A DNA stretch of 64,000 bases from Paracamarosporium sp. OC-R06-R3. Its lineage: Eukaryota; Ascomycota; Dothideomycetes; Pleosporales; Didymosphaeriaceae. The notes beneath the pieces were generated by a model. The model did no database searches and was not told where the DNA came from. It worked only from the letters and a program-made list of their open reading frames with translations. The stretch is from positions 310,001 through 374,000 of the forward strand of contig JACVRA010000128.1 of assembly GCA_019828545.1 (NCBI GenBank), in the 5' to 3' direction. Positions 31,636 through 43,076 of this stretch are shown in pieces (position 1 is the first letter of the stretch; each line of letters opens with the position of its first letter). Position numbers and translations under genes: made by a program.

Positions 31636-32636
31636 TTACGAAGAAGTCTTGGACTCCTTGTGAGACTCGTCGCTCTGCTTCTTCGCCTCAGCCTCCTGCT
31701 TCTTGGCCTTTGCTGCAGCCTCCTTGCGCTCGTTCATTCGTCGCTCCTCGGCCTCGACCATTTCTGCGGGATGTGTTAGTCGACTATATTCCTGATGCGG
31801 TAATTCACCTTGCCAAGCCTTGTTCATTGCGTTGCAGTATGACGAAGCATGACAAGGCCCATCCCCATGTGTTGAGATGCAGAAAACGTACCTCTCCATT
31901 GGTCCTCACCCGCATACCGCTCATGATGTATCTTCTTCTCAATCATGTTCTTGTGCGTCGGGTCGTTCGGGTCCAAGACCTTGATCGTCTCCCACCTTCC
32001 CTTGCCCTTCGCAGCATCGTTGCCCTCAAATGCGAAACTCGCTAGTAGCGCTGACAACGTCAAGCCCTGTGCGTACATACGCGCCTGCACCAATTTTTGC
32101 GCGCCGGATAATGTGCTCTGACGGTTGACAGCCATCCACGACCCCGCCATGGAGGCTACCCAGAAGCCAAAGAGGAGCGGGTATCTATTCTCTGAAGCCC
32201 ACTCCTTTGCGCGCTGCATGGCCGTCTTGTTGGCATTGTAGAGTTCATCGCGTTGGCGTTCGCGTTCGAGTTCGCGCTGTTTTTCGGGGTTGTGCTCGAG
32301 GTCGAACCGGGCGGAGGCACGATCGGCTGCGATAACGGCTGTTTTGCGGTCAGTATGTTATTTGACGGTTTGTACATAATCTTCACGTACCGGCGAAGGA
32401 ACCTGCAGATGTGACGAGAAAAGCTCGGAACGGTACTGAGAGGGCTCTGAAGCTGGGGTATCTCCTGCTCGCGCCCACAACCGCGAGACCGCCTACTGCC
32501 GTACCAACGAGACCGTAAATAGTTCCACCCTTCACAGTCGCACTGCGCACATGTCAATTTTCAAACTAATTCAAAAAAATATTTCCCGTACTCACTTGTA
32601 ATGCGCCTGCTCCTCTTCTTTCGTAAGAATCTTCAT
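31636..32636 (-). CDS. rcf2: Respiratory supercomplex factor 2-like, HIG1-domain protein
   Basis: Inner mitochondrial membrane protein that in yeast associates with cytochrome c oxidase and respiratory supercomplexes. Four exons, 32596-32636, 32391-32542, 31892-32338 and 31636-31763, give 255 residues. The start MKILTKEEEQAHYNATVKGG closely resembles the start of yeast Rcf2 (MKILT followed by an acidic EAH box and LKGG). Hydrophobic segments: GTIYGLVGTAVGGLAVVG, then a pair in the HIG1 domain (LLFGFWVASMAGSWMAV and GLTLSALLASFAF) joined by the QARMYAQG motif. After these comes a soluble tail ending in an Ala/Lys/Glu-rich coiled coil (NERKEAAAKAKKQEAEAKKQ). Introns are 53, 52 and 128 nt. Ortholog call rests on the N-terminus and HIG1 pattern. 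Confidence 0.88.
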
Positions 32637-33439
32637 GATGTGTGCGGTTTCCGGTAGCTCTGTTCAGTCGAGTCGCGCAACGTCCACGATATGGGTGGTG
32701 TGTATGTCGTATGTATGCGAAGGGAGGAATTGACGTAAGGCCAGCAGCGACAGGCAATTTTATAAAAGATAAAGGTGCCAGCGGGCCGCAGGACGACGGC
32801 AATAATACTCAATGGTGACGTCGCCGAGCGTCCCGAGCTCTAGCCTAGAGTCGGCGGCGGCATCCGGCTTACACAACAGATCTCGAACGACTGCCGTCAG
32901 TCCATCACGCGATATGTTGGGAACCGTCGCGTTTGCAGTTACACTTGGCTTTGGTGTCCCATCCTCGAAGAGGTACTAAGTAACGACAGTTTATTTTAAG
33001 CGTGCTAGACGCGCTCGCACTCCATGTGAAAGTCATACATGTACCATATACCAGCCTATGTGCTCGAAATCAATGACGACATCCTCATACAATGTACTCC
33101 TTACAGCACCCACCTACCCACCTTCTATTCAGCACACACGACCCTGCAACAATCCCATCCCATTGTACGCCTCACCACTCGGTACCCCCTCGCCCACACC
33201 CCGGAGCACCGCAAAACCCTCGGCCCAAACTCGAACTTGCCGCTTCGGCTTCTCTGCCGCATGCCGCATGCCGCAGCAAAACTCCACCCAAACGCCACCA
33301 CAACACAAATATCGGCGCGTCCAGCTTTCCCCTGCTTTTTCAGCAATGCCTTTGGAATTTTCATGAACTATGCTTGACTTTCTAGTTTTTCCATTGTTGT
33401 GCTGTTTGATTCTTATTGTCGATGTTGAGGGTCAACAAA

Positions 33440-33496
33440 CCCCGAGTGCGATCCGATGCTGCACCGAGAGTCTCCGAAGTTCGCACATACTCGGGG
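33440..33496. repeat. Imperfect inverted repeat
   Basis: Left arm CCCCGAGTGCGA (33440-33451) and right arm TCGCACATACTCGGGG (33481-33496) pair except for a 4-nt bulge, around a 29-nt loop. A remnant of a mobile element or a transcript hairpin are both possible. Confidence 0.5.
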
Positions 33497-33712
33497 CTGA
33501 ATGTTTGCGCATCTAAGAATACTTGCGCAGACCAGCTCTTGCATGTATCGGTGCGTTCAACACTGTAGAAGCATTTGCAAAAGTAGCTCCATTTTCTCAA
33601 TCATGTTCTGGCTTCGTATTGCGGTAACACGTATTTACACCACGCCTGCCAGAGCGACCTTGAATGGTCAGAAATACAAGCGAATCTTTTCGGAATAAAT
33701 CGAAGCACAGGC

Positions 33713-33829
33713 GAGCCCACACGATTGTGATCACAAGATAAGAGATATAGTACAGCCGAATGTCTTCGGAGTACATGATGGTACAAATGAGCCCACACAA
33801 TCACGATCACACAAGATGAGAGACGTAGC
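33713..33829 (+). repeat. Degenerate direct repeat, two copies about 76 bp apart
   Basis: Both copies start GAGCCCACAC (33713 and 33789) and continue through GATCAC, AAGAT, AGAGA and TAG over about 38 bp. Apart from a 2-bp insertion the differences I see are nearly all transitions. Confidence 0.6.
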
Positions 33830-34326
33830 CAGGATGTCGTTGATTCGAAAAAAATACCTGCATCCTAGTCGAGCTCGTATTCGCGCTACCATTATTCTCG
33901 ACTTCTTTTTTTCCTTAAAGGATACGCATACAAAGTATCAAGTATCAAGTAGTCCCATCAGTTGACCTCCATACTAATCCTGCAAAAAGCCATTCTGGTT
34001 GCAGATATGCCATGATAAACAAAGGGGAATATGTGAAGGTAATGTACTTGCAGGAAACGATGGTAAACCAACCGCCAGTAGGAAATGCACCATTTTGTCG
34101 TATCCCAACGGCTTCGAACAATCTTTTTGACATGGAGCGTATTTTGGGCATATCCATGTTACTTTTCGTCGAGATTGAGGGTGTTAGCGAATGCGAGCGC
34201 GTCCACAGCTAACGTGCGATACCCAAGCGAATACAATGCTGCAACATTTGCGTGAATTTTAGGACAGAGGTGACGAATTGAGATAGTCACAACTGACATA
34301 TAGCGTCGATGGACTTGCGGCAACGT

Positions 34327-36790
34327 TCAGCGGAAGCCACCATAAGTACTGCCGCCTCCATTGCGATGGACGCTAGGGTAATTGCGCGAGATGAGACCAC
34401 CAGGCGGGCCGGGGCGGGTAGCAAGAGCTGGGTTGCAGCAGAGCATAGCGACACGCGAGCCATACTTCGAACCACGAAGGGAAACCATGTGCTTGCGGAT
34501 GTGTGAAGCAACAAGTTCACGGTGGTGGGCGCTGTTGGTGAGGATGTACTGGATCAGGTAGTTGCCGAACTGATCACCGGCAACTATTCGTCTGTTAGCA
34601 CTCTTCATCGTTGTGACTACTGATGGCTTCACTCACTATCAATCAGGGGCATGCGTGGACGGTCTTGACGACCTTCGCAGACCCTCTCGAGATAGCGGTC
34701 AAGAAATTCGTTGCCGCCAATCTTGAGGCACTTCTCAATGACCTTGGACGCATACTGATCAACGCTGTAGTCGGTTGCGAATCGAAGAATATGGTCAATA
34801 GCTCGGCTACGGTCGGCTGGAGCACCATGCTCGCAGATGTGCTGGATGCACCAATTGCCGAACTGGCCATGGGAAATCACGTCGATGCTTGCCAGAACCT
34901 CATTGATGCAGGGACGCTATCGTGTGTCAGTTCATGATAACTTCACGTAATTGCTGTCGTACCTTGTCTTCCTCAAGGCAGTTCTCGAATATGTTCTGAA
35001 CGACCAGACTGCCAGTTTCGCCCAGAGCGACCTCGTGCCACATGCCGCGGAGTGCTTCGTTAACATAACGCATAATCTGAGGAGGCGAGTCGCTCCAGCG
35101 GAGCTCGAAGAGCTTCTGCCACACGTGGCAAGCATATCGGTGGATTACGGTTTCTGGAATGCGTCGAAGGAGCTCATGGACCATGGTGGCTTTGTATTCC
35201 TCGGGAACACAGTCGAAAGCTTTCTGCACGACATGGCAGCCGAACGGGTCCATGCTCAAGGTGAGAGTGTTTCCACGGATTGCGCCGGCAATGGCAATGA
35301 CCTACAGATATAATTCAGCAATACTTCTCAAAGAAAACAAGACGAAGGCGTACCTGTTCCGGGGTCCCGTGTTCGAAGCAGCGCTGCACGAGGAAGTTGC
35401 CGAAACGATTGACCATAAGAGGATACGCCTGGGCGATGATCGACTCGACGATCTCGTACTTCTGGTCAGGAGTGCCAACCTTCAGCTTCTGCTGCAGGAA
35501 GATGGAGGCTTGCTGATCGTTGTTACAGATGATCTTGTCAACAATGTACTTCCAGTTGCAGCTCATGTTGCGATCTAACAGACGACGATAGTTCATCGGC
35601 TCAACAGGCGCGACATATTGAGCACCATTGCCTACATCTGAGGGCGGCTACGAGTCATTAGCTACATGCTGCGAGGGGCATTCTATGGAGACATGTTGAC
35701 TCATACCTGTGAGTTCCAGGGCGACGGACCCATGGCGGCATCAACGCTGAACTCAGACGCCTCAGGAGAGAGCCTAGTGCCCATAGGTGCAACAGTTCCA
35801 ATGGGGGTGGGCTGGTAGGGTGTGTACATCTGCGGACCCATGTACTGGTTGTACATTGGGGGATCGAAAGCAGAACCTGGGCGGCTGGGCGGGTTGCTGC
35901 CACCACGAAAGCCGTTGTCGAGAGGGAAATGGGTAGGCTCATTCAGATAGTTGTTTCGACCGCGGTAGTTCTGCTGAGGCATGGGTGGACGGGCCTGACC
36001 CTGGATGCTTGGAAAACCTTGTTGAACACCAGCATTATAGAAGGGACGGGTCTCATTGCCCCAACCATAGTTACGGTTTGCTGCGTTGAATTTGTTTTGG
36101 AGGTGTGTGATGGTTTGTTCGGACACCTCTCCAGTGTAGGCGTAATCGGCCTCCGATGATTGACCAAGGTGCTCGACGGTGGACTTAGCAACATGGGCGC
36201 CATGAAGCTCTTGGTTCATACGAGCGACTTCGCTGCGCGCCTCTAGCAGTTCAGCTTTAAGCTTCCGCAGCTCAGCAGACTCAAGGATGACAGAGTTGAG
36301 TTCGGTATTGGGTGTGCCACTCATGTACTCGTCCGTGGCCGGAGTCAACGGGAAGGAGCCGTTAGATGAACCATACTGGTCGTGAGGAGATGACCGCTGC
36401 TCATTAAGGCGTTGTAGCAAGGTGTCAACAACGGAGCCCTCATCATGCTTGCCTTGCTCGATCTTGATCTTCTCAAATAGTTAATATTGATAAGGTGCAT
36501 AAGGGCGCGATGGTTCATCTTACCTTAAAAGCATCGATGCTCGGCTGCGAAATCATTTGATTTCCAAGGGTCGACGATCCTAGCGGATGCTTCGCTCCCT
36601 GCGTATTGGATGTCAACGATGCGCTGCCAGGCCAAACGTAATGAGGAGGGCGTTGACGAGTGCGAGTGCCTACCGGCCCAAAGCCTAGTACCTCTGGAGA
36701 AGTATCAAGCCTGAGATCGTTGGGCACGGGGAATCGAGAGACGGCCTTGCGAGGCGTGGGCGAACCATCCGAGGTAAGATTGAAGCTCAT
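34327..36790 (-). CDS. Pumilio-family (PUF) RNA-binding protein
   Basis: Binds 3' UTR motifs and represses or localises mRNAs. Six exons, 36524-36790, 35707-36468, 35354-35647, 34963-35301, 34637-34916 and 34327-34583, give 732 residues. The N-terminal half (1-360) is disordered, rich in Asn, Pro, Gln and Tyr, with a coiled stretch (SAELRKLKAELLEARSEVARMNQEL). The Pumilio domain begins near 361 and shows repeat cores NRFGNFLVQRCFEHG, DPFGCHVVQKAFD, YACHVWQKLFE, SLVVQNIFE, GQFGNWCIQHICEHG, YASKVIEKCL and DQFGNYLIQYIL. The third repeat has a His/Trp base-contact pair (H-x-W-Q) instead of the more common Asn/Tyr. Introns are 46-59 nt. The first acceptor could be three bases earlier, adding one Lys. 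Long pyrimidine-rich leader upstream. Confidence 0.94.
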
Positions 36791-37401
36791 GTTGCTGTCG
36801 GTAGTGTCGGGTATTGTAGATTGACAGATTCGAGAGATCCGAGATATCAGGCTCGAAATAAGATGTGAAACACAGTTGCGAACAGACCCCGGTTTGCGGC
36901 GTAGATGGCCAGAGTAGATAGAAACCGGTGGTTGGAGGAAGTAAACAAGTTAGATAGAAGCTGAAGAGCGCGAGGATTGCTTGAGCTAATGTCCCTAATG
37001 GGCAGCAGCGATAGCAAGGAACGTGCAAGGACCGGCGACTGCAGCGGCAATTATAAAAGAAGGTGGAAAAGAGAGTGCAGGAGAAAGGTGGAAAGAGGAG
37101 ATGTTGAAGCAAAGTTGAGCGAAGGTGCGGGAAACTTTTAAAAGGGCAGGTGCGACAGCGGCAGTCGCGTTGCCACGTTTGTTAGCAGCTTCACGAAACG
37201 CGTCGAAATATGACAAACAGGCATGGCCCACCGTGTAGGCACCTCGAATGACGCGTGATTGACGCGGTACTCGAAAGGCGTGTGGTGAAGGTGAAAGTGA
37301 ACAGTAAACAGCGGCAGGCACGGAACCCTGCTAACACCTAGTAGCTCCTAAATCGACTCTAGATTGAAACACTGTAGTATGTAGATCTACAGCAGAGTCT
37401 C
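36791..37401. other. Upstream region of the PUF gene
   Basis: About 600 bp between the PUF start and the 3' end of the secreted hydrolase; both genes point left. On the transcribed strand it is C/T-rich near the PUF start, as in many fungal leaders. No gene supported. Confidence 0.55.
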
Positions 37402-40400
37402 CTAGGAGAGAACTGACGAAGCAGTAACCGCCCATTCATGATCGAAGAACCCGACCGCAAGCGTGCCATCTACACCCTTCCACCTGGCTTTCATACCCAG
37501 GACGACAAAGTCCGGCTGGCCTACCCCAGTCACCATTGGCACCAATCTTGCAGCCTGCTTCAACGCCTCTTCATCACTTCCCCAAATCACAAGCTCCAGC
37601 CTTTCGTCTCGCAAAGGCCTCAAGAACGCCGCACCAATCGACTCTCCGTTCCCACCGTATTGACGTTGTTTTTGCGTACCACGTCGAACTGTGATACCTG
37701 AGACTGAAGGTTTGATAGGAAAATCGGAGTGGAAGCTGGAAGGCGTGGTATCACCCAGCGCGATGGTGATAATGTTGCCTGTGCCGTTCGTGGTACCTTC
37801 CCAAGATGTGGAGGAGACGATGTTTGCGTCAGCTTGGAAGTATTGGTGAAGGTTGCGGGAGATCTGGAGGGAAAGATGTGTAGTTGTGACAGCGCCTTGA
37901 TGACGGATGATGAACGGGCCTTGTGTGCGAAGGATAGCAGTCATGGAGCCAAGTTGTCGGCCACGACGAGATCGAACATCGTCAGTGGTTCTATCAGTCG
38001 AACTGGAAGACCAGGTATCTTCGGATTTGATAAGTGTTATGGGTTCGGTATCATCGTTCTCTCCCTGGGACGAACTCTCGACGCCGTCAATCTGCAATGA
38101 ATCGGCATTCCAGATTGTTGGATCAAACTCTAGGCTTAGTACGTTGGACGTAGTGATTGCATGGCCGTTCACCGTCACTCGACCGTACTGACCAGGATCC
38201 TCCAGCTGGAGCACCTTGATCCCACCTTTCGGGCCCATGTCTCCAGGATCGGCCACAACAATTTCGAACTCTTTCAGCTGCCTGGGGAGGGTGTCGTTAT
38301 TGTTAGTTTGCGTGTAGTAAAAGTCAACCAATTGGGGCGTGGTCATGACAGTGTCCCACCAGTGGTTCTGACCAGCAACCTCGTTGTAGCTCGAATTAGT
38401 GCCTGAAAGGAACAGCTGCTGAGAAAGAAGCCGCGAGTTATATGCTGGGACGTTGTCGTCTATTTGGCCGTGTTGCTGCTGTATTGGAATGCCATGCGCG
38501 TTGGCCATGAGCATTTCATGGCGATAACTATTGATCGAAGCACTGAGTACAGCAGTGCGTCGGGGATCTGCCGGCTGCCAGAGCTCATATGGGACGTATT
38601 CTGTAGCGAGTCAGACATTGATACGGGAGTAGTAAAAGACATACTCTGAATCGAAGCATAGCCAGATACAGGCGCGGCCGCCAACATCTTGTCCGGCCTG
38701 TGCGTAAGTGCATACCAAGTACCTTGCCCTCCGTTCGAATGACCGGACACAATCCAGCGGTTAACATCGACACCCGGTCCTTGCCAGCTAACATGTTGGA
38801 TCCAGTCCGGGATACTATTTACAGCAGCCTCAACGTCAGCGAAGCCCCAATTATCTGAACTGCGTCAGCTTGTTCTCCTAGTTGGTTCACAAACGCAAGA
38901 CTTACGCCAATCATCACCCGACCACGGCGTTACACCTGTAGGGTACATGACAAACGCGCAAAGATCTGGCACGGGATCGAGAGCATGTGCCACAATGCCA
39001 TTGTCAGCTTCCAGGCCCGCACCTTTGTTCGATAAGAGTCAGTACATACCATCTACACGATGCGTGTCTTAAATTAACTCACCATGAAGTTGTAGAAGAA
39101 CAGGCAAGCTAGAAGTTTGTCCTGGAGTACAGGTTGCGTTCTTTGCAGGAGGCCTGAGCATAGCATACGACACCATGCCGCCAGGGTGTAAGAATGTTAT
39201 CTTATGCGGCTCATATACAGATGATCGAGTTAAGTTTTGCAGGACCTCTAGTGTCGAAAGACGGCCGCTACCAATAGTCCTGTAGGTAATTATGTACTGT
39301 ATAGAAGAAACATTATGGGAAGGTAAAGAGACATTCAGTGTCACCGGTCTTGTCTGACCAGCTGCAAGTATTGTGCTGGATGTATTACTGTTGTTCGAAC
39401 TGTTTGTCTGCGCAGGAGTCAGCACTCGCGAGTCCTGCGCGAGGACTATTTGGAAGCCGAGCTCCGGCTCCTGCAAAGAAATAGGATGTCCCACATCGGA
39501 AGGTTTGATATCCACAATCTCTACATCATCTTCTCCGCTATTGCGAAGAAACACAGAGCCATACGGCGCGGCTAGCTTTCCATCGACAACATCCGATATC
39601 AGTATACCGGGCTTTGCCAGTTCTAGGGTACCAGTGGCCCGCTCAGCGTGCACTAGAACATCGATCGTGGGAGCGAGAATTCCGCCAAAAGCTCGCACGT
39701 CACGCACTAGACGGAGGTTGATCTGATGTGTGCCTGGGGACAGATGGAGCACCGGAGGGGCCTTTCGAAAGGTGAAGAAGTCACCCCCGAAATAATGGGT
39801 GTCGTCGACCCAATATTCGAGAATGGCATCTGTATACAGAACAAGGTGCTGGGTACTGTTTCCAGTTACAGTGAGTTCGCCACGTGCCCACGCTTGATAC
39901 TGGACAGCTGCCCAGCCATACACCACTTTGAGGAAGTCCCAATCCACATTAGAATACGCCACACTCAAAGTCGCATTGGCGGAGGTGGATGCTGAGGACG
40001 TCTGTGTTGCTTTGGTTACATTCCATTGGGCTATTCCATTGGTAGGCAAAGAGCTCCGGAACTGCGCTTCAGGGTCATATCGGAGCGAACGAAAACCCCC
40101 GAGATACTCGAGAGGGTCTGCTCCCCATGTAGCTTCTGCGGAGCAGTCAGTCTCGAGCAGTGAATCAATGGGTCATGCAATGTTGCCGTCCCTCTTGTTC
40201 CGATCTGAAACGGCCCCAAGATTTGCCATGAGCTGCTGAACGATAATAGTGCATTCTCTTCCCGAACGCCCAGCGGAACCATTACGCGTTCATGCGGCTG
40301 GAGGATCTCTCGAGGCAACTCGCCATGGCAAAGCACCACCGAGAGCCACGAGAGCCACAAGGACCACACCACAACGGAAAATTTCAGAGGCATCACAAAA

Positions 40401-40411
40401 TCGCAACGCAT
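37402..40411 (-). CDS. Large secreted serine hydrolase (S9-like alpha/beta hydrolase)
   Basis: Five exons, 40192-40411, 39083-40135, 38906-39022, 38645-38854 and 37402-38600, give 932 residues. The N-terminus is a signal peptide (hydrophobic FSVVVWSLWLSWLSVVL); a second ATG at 40393 gives a cleaner one. A long beta-rich region carries many N-glycosylation sites (NSSNNSNTSS). The catalytic region shows PVLLQLHGAG, CAFVMYPTGVTPWSGDDWHNWG and the nucleophile elbow GHSNGG with Ser 503, then a Gly-Gln-Asn-His-Trp-Trp segment that may carry the catalytic His. A C-terminal beta-rich domain follows. This suits an extracellular peptidase or esterase; substrate unknown. Introns are 56, 60, 51 and 44 nt. 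The first intron has GG where GT is expected, yet only its removal yields the conserved-looking GTR/EATWGADPLEYLGGF. Confidence 0.83.
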
Positions 40412-40788
40412 TGTATCGCTCACGATGTGGGGTGCAATGTGATGGTGGCGCGCGTGGGGCGGAACGTCATTGGGCCAAGAACCAAGCCCTCATCCCTGAA
40501 CGTAAATAGTGGCCCCTGTCGCGGAACCATGGTACCAATTTTGGGCGCGGGATGTCATGTCGCTAACAACAGCCACAACTACGGCGCAGCGCCAGCCAGC
40601 ATCCCTTTCCAGGCTCTGTCCAGATCTCTGCCAGTGCCCCCGTCGCATACGTGTACGACGCTGTGTGCCCCAGCGAGATTGACGCGTTGAGGCCACCTCA
40701 AGCTTCCGATTCCGACCGCATCATCTCAGCTCCCATGGCTTGACAAAGCACGCTCAAATCGCAAGACGTTCCTCCCCAACCGGCCACT
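40412..40788. other. Divergent promoter, secreted hydrolase / Sly41-like transporter
   Basis: 377 bp between divergent start codons. No TATA box or striking repeat seen. Confidence 0.5.
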
Positions 40789-42484
40789 ATGGCTACAGTA
40801 TCGCCGCTCGACGCACATCCCAAAGAGACATTTAAGTTCCCCGCCTTCCAGCCCGATCTGCTGCCGACGCATGAGGAGGAGCCGTTCGGCCTCACATCAC
40901 GAACTCCTAGCCCGAGCCGCAACCAGCAACCGACTACACATACCCCCGATCGTTGGCAGCCGCGAAGAGAACAGAGAGGAGGGTATGCAAACGGCTCGGC
41001 GCATGGCCCTACTACAAGACATGGGAGGCAGAAGAGTTTGAGTGAGGCCATCAGGACAATACGGACGCGCAAAGCGAGTGTCAGCCAGAATGCGGTTGAG
41101 ATTGCAGATGCGCTCAAGGCGCCCATCTCGCCTACACTCGTAGTATGTGGATAGCCATGAGATTGATCAGACGGATTGCTTACCGGCGTAGATGCTTTGC
41201 GGCGTTTGGTACATGACCTCCATCTTCTCCAACACCTCGTCGAAAGCGATTCTCACGGCGCTCCCGAAGCCAGTCACGCTTACAATCATACAATTCATGT
41301 TTGTCTCTGGATGGTGCCTTTTCCTTGCAGCGCTTGCTAGGAGATATCCGCGCATGAAGCAGACCATGCCCTTTCTTAAGTATGGCATCCGCCCACCAAC
41401 TAGAGAACTCATCATGACTACACTACCGCTCGCCTTGTTCCAAATCGGAGGACACGTTATGAGCTCGGATGCTACGAGAAGGATACCGGTATCTTTGGTT
41501 CATACCATTAAAGGATTGTCTCCCTTGCTCACCGTCCTGGCCTACCGTATCTTCTTTGGAATTCAGTATTCGATACCAACATACCTATCGTTGATCCCAC
41601 TCACGCTGGGTGTCGTTATGGCTTGTTCCGCGGATTTCAATGCAAACTTCATGGGGCTTATCATGGCTTTCGCGAGTGCTATACTATTTGTTACGCAAAA
41701 TATAATTTCGAAGAAGATTTTCAATGATGCTGCAGCGGCGGAGAAGGAAGGACTTCCGCCCTCAAGATTTACAAAACCCGATAAGCTGAATCTACTGTGC
41801 TACTCGTCGGGGCTTGCACTGATTCTGACGCTTCCGCTCTGGTTATGGTCGGAAGGCTTTGGATTACTGGGCGATTTCCTCCGCGACGCTTCAATCAATC
41901 TCAACGAGCACCCGGAAGCATACGACCACGGCCGCTTGTTCCTGGAGTTTGTTTTTAACGGCACCTTTCACTTTGGTCAAAACATCGTTGCCTTTGTCTT
42001 GCTCTCTATGATTTCGCCCGTCACATACTCTGTTGCCAGTCTTATCAAGCGCGTCTTCGTCATTGTATTCGCCATCATTTGGTTCGGAAAACCTATGACT
42101 AAGATACAGGCGCTCGGCTTTTTCCTAACCTTCCTTGGTCTGTATCTGTATGATAGGACATCGGATGCAGCAAAGAAGGATAAGCAGCCTCGAGCACTCC
42201 AGCCCAAGGCCCAAGGCACGCTGTTGCCTCTTACCACAGATAAACTACCTCGCCCCACATTTTCTGCGAGCCCAGCGACGATGTCTGCTGGCACCGGAGC
42301 CTATCCGTTGTCGAATGTTGCTGTGGAAAACCGAGATGAGAAGAGGGATGACAATCTGGGTGCGGGTAGGATCAATGGACATGCTCAGCCGGGTTGGTTA
42401 CCGCCGGGCACGAAACAAGAAGATACCTGGCTCCCTAATGGAATGAATGGGAAGCCCGGTGGCTTTGGTGTTGCATCTGGATGA
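40789..42484 (+). CDS. Triose-phosphate/nucleotide-sugar transporter family, Sly41-like
   Basis: Drug/metabolite-transporter-fold carrier, 548 residues. Exons 40789-41142 and 41192-42484 with a 49-nt intron (donor GTATGT). A charged, disordered N-terminus of about 115 residues is followed by about ten hydrophobic segments (MLCGVWYMTSIFSNTSSKAI opens the first). Characteristic stretches: FQIGGHVMSSDATRRIPVSLVHTIKGLSPLLTVLAYRIFF, TQNIISKKIF and SPVTYSVASLIKRVFVIVFAIIWFGKPMT, the KR-containing signature of the TPT family. A C-terminal tail of about 110 residues is disordered. Yeast Sly41 sits in the endoplasmic reticulum and suppresses loss of Ypt1; the substrate is not settled from sequence. 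Confidence 0.9.
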
Positions 42485-43076
42485 CGATTTTATGCTCGCT
42501 TGGGATTGTGTGAGCTTTCATATTCATGTTTGGGACGATTCGGTAAGGAAGATATCAAGACTCAAGAGGCACGGGAAAGGCGTTTGAATAAGGGAAACGT
42601 GATCTGCGTCTGTACAACAGGTCCTAGATAACCCCGTGTACCTTTACGGAAGCTTCAACTGTATATAATCACATGCCTGGTCGCAAAACATTTGTTTATT
42701 TAGACAAAGTGACAGCTGTCTGGCACACCGAAAATGGTCAAGTGCAACAGATGTCTTCAATGCCAAGACCAAGTAACCGCCGCCTACATATGCCAGCGCC
42801 TTGACAGATTTCTAGAAGATACTTCGTTTTCGATCTTGTGAAATTTTAACAGGCCAGGTGTCCTCCGCAGCAGGCCTTGCTTTCGCAGCGTGATGCACGC
42901 TTTCCGTCATGAGGCGGCAGCAACCACCTGCATGGCTAAGCGAGGGCGGGCCAGCGAATCGAGGCCACTGCCGTTCGACGCTCTCGGCGGACAGGTGACG
43001 TCTCGCGGAGCACCCTTTTCCCTAACACCAATTATTCCTTAGCCCGCGCCGCCATCGCAAGGGCCCGGAACAAACC
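42485..43076. other. Intergenic region upstream of Sey1
   Basis: About 590 bp with the transporter 3' end and the Sey1 promoter. No TATA box, repeat or gene seen. Confidence 0.5.

Larger units (their letters stand above)
32637..34326. other. Intergenic region with degenerate repeats
   Basis: About 1.7 kb. Three frames stay open over 33039-33385, but the translations are Pro/Thr/His-rich with no domain, so I do not call a gene. It contains a hairpin-like inverted repeat (33440-33496) and a degenerate direct repeat (33713-33829), followed by the 3' region of the PUF gene. Confidence 0.55.

Noticed and set aside
33039..33385. Three parallel open frames
   Set aside because: All three frames stay open because of C/A-rich composition; the peptides are low complexity.
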